DNA from: Bacteroidota bacterium
GTDB taxonomy: Bacteria > Bacteroidota > Ignavibacteria > UBA10030
Reading direction: 5' to 3'
Assembly: GCA_003519375.1 (NCBI GenBank)
Contig: DOWV01000174.1
Span: 1-8,259, forward strand
DNA: 8,259 nt
The notes beneath the pieces were generated by a model. The model was not told where the DNA came from. It ran no database searches and saw only the letters and a list, made by a program, of their open reading frames with translations. Both the position numbers and the translations under genes were made by a program. This document shows positions 1 to 5,043 of this stretch, piece after piece (the stretch's first letter is position 1; every line of letters starts with the position of its first letter).

Positions 1-242
1 GAAAAGAACTCGCCGTGCATGTCCGGAAGCAACATCCCGATCGTTTCAGTTCTCTTCATGCTTAAACTGCGTGCCGAAGCGTTCGGGATGTAGTTCAATC
101 GACGCGCAACAGACCGGATTTTTTCGCCAGTCTGTTTGGCAACCAGATCGCTGCTATTGAATACCCGTGACACAGTTGCGACGGAGACTCCCGCACTGCG
201 TGCAACTTCGTGAATTGTCACCTTGGCTTTCTGTTTTGACAT
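1..242 (-). CDS. LacI-family transcriptional repressor, N-terminal part (runs off left edge)
   Basis: The first 80 codons of a LacI/GalR-type DNA-binding repressor are visible; the effector-binding remainder lies outside the window. Residues about 8-28 form the family's helix-turn-helix (TIHEVARSAGVSVATVSRVF), with the recognition-helix signature VATVSRV. Residues about 48-62 (NYIPNASARSLSMKRT) match the hinge-helix region including the conserved hinge Leu. The following IGMLLPDMHGEFF is the first beta strand of the periplasmic-binding-protein-like sensor domain. The ATG at 240-242 is chosen because the HTH starts at the usual distance from it. No good Shine-Dalgarno sequence precedes it. A strong promoter and two LacI-type operators lie 40-100 bp upstream, so autoregulation is likely. 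Family members usually sense a sugar or nucleoside; nothing visible here identifies the ligand. Family assignment is very secure; the specific role is unknown. Confidence 0.95.
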   Translation of the reverse strand, partial: MSKQKAKVTIHEVARSAGVSVATVSRVFNSSDLVAKQTGEKIRSVARRLNYIPNASARSLSMKRTETIGMLLPDMHGEFF

Positions 243-281
243 TTTCAGCGGTGTTTCTTGGGGAAGGAGACCTTGTGAGAA

Positions 282-312
282 ATGTAACCGTTTACAATGT
301 AACCGTTTACAT
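282..312. promoter_or_regulatory. Two abutting LacI-type operators (tandem 15-bp repeat)
   Basis: The 15-mer ATGTAACCGTTTACA occurs twice with no gap, at 282-296 and 297-311. Each copy is a near-perfect palindrome around a central CG (TGTAAnCGnTTACA, arms 283-289 and 290-296; 298-304 and 305-311). This is the classic operator shape of LacI/GalR regulators and also fits the cre consensus form. The pair begins at the last base of the -10 box and covers the expected transcription start, so a bound repressor would block its own promoter. Centre-to-centre spacing is 15 bp, about one and a half helical turns, so two dimers would sit on roughly opposite faces of the DNA. That the neighbouring repressor is the binder is inferred from proximity. 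Confidence 0.85.
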
Positions 313-339
313 TTTAGCAAGCGGGCACCAGAATGTCAA
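311..339 (-). promoter_or_regulatory. Sigma70-type promoter of the LacI-family gene
   Basis: On the minus strand a perfect TTGACA (334-339) is followed after exactly 17 bp by TAAAAT (311-316). This is an almost ideal -35/-10 pair pointing at the repressor gene. Transcription would start near 304, inside the downstream operator pair, giving a 5' leader of about 60 nt. The call rests on pattern match and position only. Confidence 0.75.
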
Positions 340-655
340 GCAAAATCTTCTGGACTGAGAAGAGGATTCGACAACCCGCCCGTGCCATTCAGGATCCATT
401 GCGCTCAAGTCCGGACAGACCTATGCACAATGGGATGTCTATGCCATGGTTCCTGCAAGAGCCGGTTCGGATACTCGGGGGAAGATTGTGATTTGAGTAG
501 CGTTCGTGTTCCGGGGGCCTGAACCTGCAAGCTTCGTCCATTGAGCCCGCCGGACGATAGGCCGCCAGGAAGCAGTCGAAATCTGAGGGACTTTTTGGGG
601 CGCCGTATCAGTCAAGCTCCATGGAAACGACGATGTACACATTTTCATGGTGCTC

Positions 656-762
656 GGAGATCCCTTTAGGGCTACTTCCAAAATGACAGCAGTTAACGAA
701 CGGAGTGAAGTTAACTGCTATGTCATTTTGAGAGTCCCGACGAGCGAAGCGAGACGGGATAT
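656..762. repeat. REP-like palindromic element A (central stem with two outward copies)
   Basis: The core is a long inverted repeat. Bases 679-697 (CAAAATGACAGCAGTTAAC) pair with 710-730, interrupted only by two extra bases (719-720), around a 12-nt loop (698-709). Beyond the stem, both arms continue as diverged copies of one unit reading outward, TGTCATTTTG..AGT..CCC..GGGAT. Each unit ends in a small CCC/GGG hairpin: 662-664 with 669-671 on the left, and TCCCG 735-739 with CGGGA 755-759 on the right. Two inward-facing or outward-facing copies around a centre is the layout of bacterial interspersed REP/BIME elements. It could also fold as a three-hairpin RNA. It lies 300 bp from any start codon, so it is not an obvious attenuator. 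Confidence 0.7.
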
Positions 763-780
763 GCCATGCGAGTAAACGAC

Positions 781-856
781 ACGAGTTAGCTGTTCGCCGA
801 TGTCCGAGCAGCTAACTCGTTTGTTGTTCTGAGAACCCCGTCGCTTTCTGACGAGG
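781..856. repeat. REP-like palindromic element B
   Basis: A perfect 12-bp stem joins ACGAGTTAGCTG (781-792) to CAGCTAACTCGT (809-820) around a 16-nt loop. It is followed by the same tail motif as element A, with T(G)TT(C)TGAGA at 823-834. A second hairpin pairs CCCCGTC (836-842) with GACGAGG (850-856), with one mismatch and a 7-nt loop. The order stem, TGA-rich linker, CCC/GG hairpin is the same as in the right half of element A, only 19 bp away, so the two form a small array. The stem is strong enough to act as a transcription stop, but no clean T-run follows. Confidence 0.65.
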
Positions 857-1048
857 TCTGACTCAGAGGGTTTAAGAATGGGAGATCAGGAGGAATCTGA
901 CTTCTATGTGGTTCTCAGCCTGCCCGCCATCGAAGGTCCTGGGATGCAGGCGGCCATCTCGAAGTCCTCTGTCCGTTTCCCCCACACAAACCGCGTCACA
1001 ATCCGAACTGTCATCCCCCCATCGGGTAAGTCTATCTCCATCCTCTTG

Positions 1049-1072
1049 AAAGAAAAACAAGGCCTCCAGACC
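1049..1072 (-). terminator. Weak candidate terminator after the metallophosphatase gene
   Basis: About 9 nt past the stop codon on the minus strand, GGTC and GGCC can pair around a TGGA loop and are followed directly by a T-rich tract (TTGTTTTTCTTT). The tract is convincing but the stem is only four pairs including one G-T, so this is a tentative call. Confidence 0.3.
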
Positions 1073-1080
1073 ATCCCGGG

Positions 1081-2079
1081 TTACTCCCTCGACTCTTCTC
1101 CCTTTTGTTTCTCGCGGACAAACTTCAACTGAGGAAGCCGATCAAACCCTCCGAAATCGGATCGCAACATTCTCACTTCCACGGTTAACGTACTATCATG
1201 AGATTCAACCGTCAGGAAATGGAACATTCTCTTCTCCAGGGAATTGCTGAACAAATCGTGATACTCAGCCTCTGTGCCGGTTCGAAGCGGGTGCTGAAGT
1301 CCACCGCTGCCACCAATGACCAGGAAATCCTTTCCGTTGACTCTGAAATGCTCAAAGGCATGGGCGTGACCGCTGAGAAATAGTCTGCATTTCCCGGACT
1401 GATAGTATTCAGGCAAATACCGATCCCGGATTTCTTCTGATCCGGCGACGATCTTGCTGTTCGTGAACGGCGGATGGTGACTGCCGACAATAACAAAATC
1501 GATTGATGGGTTATTCTCGTAGTCTGCCAGCGTCTTTCGATACCATCGTAGTTGTCCATCGCTCTCGTCATTTGAGAGTTCATCAAAATTCGAATTGATC
1601 AGGACGATGCCCACGTTGGCATATTGTCTGGTGTATCCGCTCAGTCTGGCATGGAGGAAACGGGAGGAGAAATGAGAGACACCTTTCTTCGAGAACATGA
1701 GATAGTCATGATTTCCCGGTATTGGGGAGAACTCGATCTGCCGCTCATGCAGTGTCTTGACGAATCGATCCACATCCTTCCAGCTATCGCCCGAGGAACC
1801 GATTGCAACCAGATCTCCGAGATGAACAACAGATTTCGGACGCCCTTCCACTATTTCCGCAAATATCAAACTTCTCGCCCTTGCATTGTTGTTGTACGAC
1901 AGAAACACCCGTTCGAATGTCATCGGATCTTGCGTATCACTCAGGAAGCAAAGGCTCAGAGTATCGCTCTTCGCCTCACCCCTTGATTGCGCCGAACAAT
2001 CCGACCCGGGACAGATCAGGCTAACAACGATAGAGAATACGACCAGTTTTGAAGCGTATTTCAGAGTCATTGTTGACAT
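1081..2079 (-). CDS. Secreted calcineurin-like metallophosphoesterase
   Basis: A predicted exported phosphoesterase of 332 residues with a two-metal active site. The calcineurin-like motifs appear in order: SDTQ (47-50, motif I with Gln where His is common), GDLV (88-91), GNHD (122-125), GSHHPP (199-204) and GHAHAFEH (237-244). The spacing is right for one complete catalytic domain, closest in feel to the purple-acid-phosphatase/PhoD-like branch. Residues about 11-31 form a hydrophobic signal segment ending SDCSAQ, so export to the periplasm or beyond is expected; there is no clear lipobox. The ATG at 2077-2079 is preferred because it puts the signal sequence at the N-terminus. An in-frame ATG at 2181 would add 34 charged residues and run into the opposite gene, and ATG 2070 is also possible. 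The gene is divergent from the barrel/GDPD unit with 73 bp between starts. The substrate cannot be read from the sequence. Confidence 0.88.
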   Translation of the reverse strand: MSTMTLKYASKLVVFSIVVSLICPGSDCSAQSRGEAKSDTLSLCFLSDTQDPMTFERVFLSYNNNARARSLIFAEIVEGRPKSVVHLGDLVAIGSSGDSWKDVDRFVKTLHERQIEFSPIPGNHDYLMFSKKGVSHFSSRFLHARLSGYTRQYANVGIVLINSNFDELSNDESDGQLRWYRKTLADYENNPSIDFVIVGSHHPPFTNSKIVAGSEEIRDRYLPEYYQSGKCRLFLSGHAHAFEHFRVNGKDFLVIGGSGGLQHPLRTGTEAEYHDLFSNSLEKRMFHFLTVESHDSTLTVEVRMLRSDFGGFDRLPQLKFVREKQKGEESRE

Positions 2080-2101
2080 TATTCCGTGAAACGTGTATTT
2101 T
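2073..2101 (+). promoter_or_regulatory. Promoter of the barrel/barrel/GDPD unit
   Basis: TTGACA (2073-2078), 17 bp, then TATTTT (2096-2101) point at the gene starting at 2153, giving a leader of about 45 nt. The bases 2096-2103 also fit seven of eight positions of the Bacteroidota -7 form TAnnTTTG. The -35 box overlaps the first codon of the divergent metallophosphatase, so the two transcription units would interfere with or influence each other. Pattern-based call. Confidence 0.55.
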
Positions 2102-2152
2102 CGTGCATTCGATTGTGCCCACACCTGCTTCAAGTTCTTTAATGGTCTCTTT

Positions 2153-3046
2153 ATGAAAAGGACCTGCAGTTCTCTTCTCATATTGACCTCTCCCCTTCTT
2201 CTCTCGCTTGTCTGTGCGATCTCAAGCGCGCAACAACCACAAGGTAATGCTTCCTCTCTAATGTCTCAAACGAAATATGATGCGAAGGCATTACGTTCCG
2301 ATGATCGTCAGTCACGCGCTAGCGGTCGAGGCACGAGAAAGCCTGGATGTGATGACGGAAGCCCGATCGACAGCACTTTCCTGAGGACACACACGTCTGC
2401 CGGTTCGGAGGTTGCTTACTTCTATGAACCGTTTCCAATGGAAACCGGCTCATCCTTTTTCCAGGTCGGCGCTTCCGTTTCGCTGGTCCCATACGCGGAG
2501 GCCGAACAAGAAATTCCAATGCCCGGACTGGATATCCAGTACAAGTGGGGCATCTACAAGAATGTTTCTTTGGCCGGTTCTCTTTCCACGAGTTATTTTT
2601 CGAATCTGTTTCATTCCGGAATCCAGTGGAATGCGAACGTGGACAGATTCAGTTACGGATTTGCCAACCATGTTGGCTTTGCCTATGGTTTCATGAAGAG
2701 AGTGAATCTCTTTGATAACGTCGAGGCCTATGGGTTGTTCTATATGCCAATGCTGCGAATCGGATATCGATTCGATGATTTCTCCGTCTCCAGTTCCTTC
2801 GTCATTTCCTATGTGTTCAAGAGCAACAGTTATGTGAACGGCCTGAGCGCTTCCGTCGGGCCTCAGAACTCCATAAACGACTACTACTGCACATTGGTCG
2901 TTGAGCAGCCGCTTTTGAGGAACCTTCATCTGTCTGTCGGGTTCAGTCTGGGATATGCCCGAACGCCATATCAATCCTGGATGCTCTATAACACTACCGA
3001 TGAGTGGTTGTTTGTCCCTGAATTTTTCTTCGCTGTACAATTATGA
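2153..3046 (+). CDS. Predicted outer-membrane beta-barrel protein, function unknown
   Basis: A 297-residue protein that I do not recognise as a named family. Residues 1-27 are a clear signal peptide (MKRTCSS, then a leucine-rich core, then ISSAQQ). Residues about 28-75 are polar and low in structure. From about residue 85 the protein alternates hydrophobic and polar residues in short aromatic-rich strands (for example FFQVGASVSLVPYAEA, MLRIGYRFDDFSVSSSF, LHLSVGFSLGYARTPY), and it ends in the aromatic strand EFFFAVQL, as expected of a transmembrane barrel inserted in the outer membrane. ATG 2153 is chosen over an in-frame ATG at 2093 because the latter would add 20 residues ahead of the signal peptide and overlap the likely -10 box. 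No Shine-Dalgarno is visible. Its stop overlaps the next start (ATGA), so it is probably translated together with the next protein. Confidence 0.8.
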   Translation: MKRTCSSLLILTSPLLLSLVCAISSAQQPQGNASSLMSQTKYDAKALRSDDRQSRASGRGTRKPGCDDGSPIDSTFLRTHTSAGSEVAYFYEPFPMETGSSFFQVGASVSLVPYAEAEQEIPMPGLDIQYKWGIYKNVSLAGSLSTSYFSNLFHSGIQWNANVDRFSYGFANHVGFAYGFMKRVNLFDNVEAYGLFYMPMLRIGYRFDDFSVSSSFVISYVFKSNSYVNGLSASVGPQNSINDYYCTLVVEQPLLRNLHLSVGFSLGYARTPYQSWMLYNTTDEWLFVPEFFFAVQL

Positions 3047-3648
3047 AGGCAGCCAGCCTGATATTGCTTCTGCTTTCCTCTGCACTTTCCCGGGCTCAAT
3101 CGCCCGTCGACACAACCTACCGCGTGGAACTGACTGCCACGGCCAGCCCGTTGATCAGCGCGTTTCGAAATCCAAGCATCCCCGGAACCACTCACGAGAC
3201 TTCTCTCGGTTGCGGACTCTTTGTGCGAGGCATGTGGCACCCGGGCCGTTTGCTCTCCGTAGGATTCATGACGGGGTACCTTCTCATCGATCAGGATGTA
3301 ATTCCCATCGACCGTTCACTTGCGAACCAACTCAACACCAATCTCGAATACAGGGCCCGTCTGAGAGCGATCCCGCTGCAGATGGCGATATCGATGCAGA
3401 AACGTGATATCGAAGTAGGAATGGGAATAGGTCCTTACATGATGCTGAGCACGATCGAAGGCGGGAATAGCGCCCCGGCCGGCGGAAGGCGGCTTGAACT
3501 GGGTCTGACGTTTTTCGGCTCGTACTTCTTTTCACTGAACGACAATATCAGGATCGGCCCCGAACTGAGGGTGTTGTATCTCCGCTACCGCGGGATCCTC
3601 TCATGGATGCCATCGTGCAGTGTCCGCTTCGACGCGTTGAGGTATTGA
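3043..3648 (+). CDS. Small predicted outer-membrane beta-barrel protein
   Basis: A 201-residue exported protein with no family I can name. It begins with a signal peptide (MKAASLILLLLSSALSRAQS, cleavage near residue 19). The mature part is made of short amphipathic strands with Gly and aromatic turns (for example CGLFVRGMWHPGRLLSVGFM, QMAISMQKRDIEVGMGIGPY, LTFFGSYFFSLNDNIRIGPE), similar to the small eight-stranded barrel families common in Bacteroidota. It overlaps the preceding gene by four bases and is followed after three bases by the GDPD gene, so the three are almost certainly one operon. A role as a pore or a partner of the GDPD lipoprotein is inference from position only. Confidence 0.78.
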   Translation: MKAASLILLLLSSALSRAQSPVDTTYRVELTATASPLISAFRNPSIPGTTHETSLGCGLFVRGMWHPGRLLSVGFMTGYLLIDQDVIPIDRSLANQLNTNLEYRARLRAIPLQMAISMQKRDIEVGMGIGPYMMLSTIEGGNSAPAGGRRLELGLTFFGSYFFSLNDNIRIGPELRVLYLRYRGILSWMPSCSVRFDALRY

Positions 3649-3651
3649 ACG

Positions 3652-4875
3652 ATGAAACGACTTCTGCTTATCATAGCGGCCTGTCTGCGTCTCGGATCCT
3701 GCGTTCCCGAATTTCCCTCCGGACCCGACCTCTTCGTTGACTTTGAGAGCATCGATGCACCGACAACCCCATTGAGCGATGCAGGCCGGTCTGCCATGAA
3801 TGGAGTCTATGAAGTTGTGGACGGAAAGGATCTACTCGGGAATCCGGTCGTCGGTAAATGGGTAGGGAAACGATGGTGTCTGTTTTCACAACACGATGCG
3901 GTTTTTTCAGAAAGTGCCGGCGGCTCTTCGGGTGATTCGGTAAAACTCTTCGGGTATCTGCGCACCATCCGTTCGGGTTCAGGTATCAGGGTGAGATTCA
4001 AGATCCTGCAGCAGGACGGAGCAGTAGAAGTGATTTCGGGAGGGATCCCAACGGCTATCAGGATTCAAGGGACGATCCTAGAAGACGGCCGGAAAATCGA
4101 ATTGAGACGTGTGAGAAGTATCCACTCGAGATCATTTCACATCTTGGCACATCAGGGTGGGGGGCGCAACTCAGATCGTTTGGGGATATCTGAGAACAGC
4201 ATCCCCATGATTCAGCGCGCGGCTATCTTTGGGGCCAATGGAATTGAGATAGACGTCCGGCGCACGCGGGATAACAAGATCATTGTTTTCCATGACGACA
4301 CATTTTCTCCACGAACGGTGCAAGGGATGTACCTCCTCGGCAAGGTCGAGAATTTTGACCTGGAGCAGATCCAACTGCTCGGAAGACTCCTCGACGGCGA
4401 AAAGATCCCTACGCTCGCCGAAGCACTGAATGCCGTCATTGAAGATACGGCGTTATCGGTTGTGTGGCTCGATGTCAAAGATCCTGCGGCAGTGGACCAG
4501 ATCGTTCGGATTCAAAAAGATGCAATGGACCATGCTGCCGCAACGGGGAGAAATGATGTCAGCATTCTGCTGGGCATACCTTCGGAGGAAGTGCTCAAGG
4601 CCTATCTTGATAATTCATCCGGGCTCTCCACCAATGTCCTGGTTGAGCTCGACGCCGAAACGGCGCTTTCGTTGCCGAGCTGCAAAGTATGGGCGCCGTA
4701 TTGGACCCGGGACATCACAGCCGGAGACATCGCCCGGATGCACGCTGCAGGCAAAAAGGTGTTCACGTGGACTGTCGACCTTCGCGAGAGCATTGTGAAC
4801 TATCTCAACCGAGTCGATGGCATACTCACCAACTATCCATGCCTGGTAACCGGTATTCACGATTCGAAGGATTAG
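3652..4875 (+). CDS. Lipoprotein glycerophosphodiester phosphodiesterase (GDPD family)
   Basis: A 407-residue enzyme expected to hydrolyse glycerophosphodiesters or a related phosphodiester to an alcohol and sn-glycerol-3-phosphate. It is anchored by lipid: LGSC with the acceptor Cys17 forms a lipobox after a hydrophobic start. Residues about 18-160 are a beta-rich domain of unknown type, somewhat lipocalin-like in look. The TIM-barrel GDPD domain follows from about 163 to 400, with catalytic or metal positions His167, Glu181-Asn182 (SENS), Glu199 and Asp201 (GIEIDVRR), His214 (VFHDD), Asp274/Lys276 (WLDVKD) and the closing DGILTNYP (389-396). Two departures from the usual pattern are visible: HRG is HQG here (Gln168 for the phosphate-binding Arg), and the metal Glu of the LEIK-type motif is Asp274. 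The substrate may therefore differ from the common one. It is last in the operon, followed by a hairpin at 4936. Confidence 0.92.
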   Translation: MKRLLLIIAACLRLGSCVPEFPSGPDLFVDFESIDAPTTPLSDAGRSAMNGVYEVVDGKDLLGNPVVGKWVGKRWCLFSQHDAVFSESAGGSSGDSVKLFGYLRTIRSGSGIRVRFKILQQDGAVEVISGGIPTAIRIQGTILEDGRKIELRRVRSIHSRSFHILAHQGGGRNSDRLGISENSIPMIQRAAIFGANGIEIDVRRTRDNKIIVFHDDTFSPRTVQGMYLLGKVENFDLEQIQLLGRLLDGEKIPTLAEALNAVIEDTALSVVWLDVKDPAAVDQIVRIQKDAMDHAAATGRNDVSILLGIPSEEVLKAYLDNSSGLSTNVLVELDAETALSLPSCKVWAPYWTRDITAGDIARMHAAGKKVFTWTVDLRESIVNYLNRVDGILTNYPCLVTGIHDSKD

Positions 4876-4935
4876 ATTCACGTACGGCGCTCTCCCTCCT
4901 CCCTTCCAACGCAACGATGCGTCAATTGCGCATAA

Positions 4936-4985
4936 AGGAGTTGGGAAGTCCGTAAGGACTAGACCAACTCCTACGTCGTTTTGAA
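4936..4985. repeat. REP-like element C / possible bidirectional terminator
   Basis: A near-ideal hairpin: AGGAGTTGG (4936-4944) pairs with CCAACTCCT (4964-4972). Inside it AGTCC (4947-4951) pairs with GGACT (4956-4960) across a GTAA tetraloop of the stable GNRA type, with only a 2/3-nt internal bulge between the stems. On the plus strand CGTTTTGA follows. It sits in the 168-bp gap where the GDPD operon and the kinase gene converge, a natural place for a shared terminator. From 4966 to 4985 it aligns without gaps to the right arms of elements A (713-732) and B (814-833), so it is also a member of that dispersed family. Confidence 0.75.
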
Positions 4986-5043
4986 CCTGACCGCCTTTGA
5001 GCTTTCGGAACGACAGGGGGCGTGAGGATTTGTGAGATGATTT

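Larger units (their letters stand above)
340..1080. other. Gene-free stretch containing palindromic repeats
   Basis: About 740 bp lie between the repressor promoter and the metallophosphatase stop with no credible gene on either strand. The open frames here (for example 223-522 plus, 439-681 minus, 878-1132 plus) lack family resemblance, ribosome sites and protein-like composition. The part from 340 to about 655 shows nothing I can name beyond a 6-bp hairpin (346-351 with 358-363). The part from 656 to 856 holds two REP-like elements, listed separately. From 857 to 1048 I see nothing. A decayed gene or an unrecognised small RNA cannot be excluded. Confidence 0.6.

Noticed and set aside
282..311. 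Tandem 15-bp repeats as the start of a CRISPR or minisatellite array
   Set aside because: There are only two copies with no spacers, each is palindromic, and they sit on a promoter, which fits operators.
223..522. 99-codon plus-strand open frame over the repressor promoter
   Set aside because: It runs across the operators and promoter of the minus-strand gene, has a Cys-rich composition without a family pattern and has no ribosome site.
608..678. Short minus-strand frame ending in a protein-like tail (ISEHHENVYIVVSMELD)
   Set aside because: The tail looks plausible as a decayed C-terminus, but the frame upstream merges into repeat element A and no longer gene remnant can be traced, so it cannot be supported.
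878..1132. 84-codon plus-strand open frame overlapping the metallophosphatase end
   Set aside because: It overlaps the 3' end of a well-supported gene in antisense, has no family resemblance, and the composition looks random.
2093..2152. Longer start for the first barrel protein
   Set aside because: It would place 20 non-signal residues before a good signal peptide and overlap the likely -10 box.
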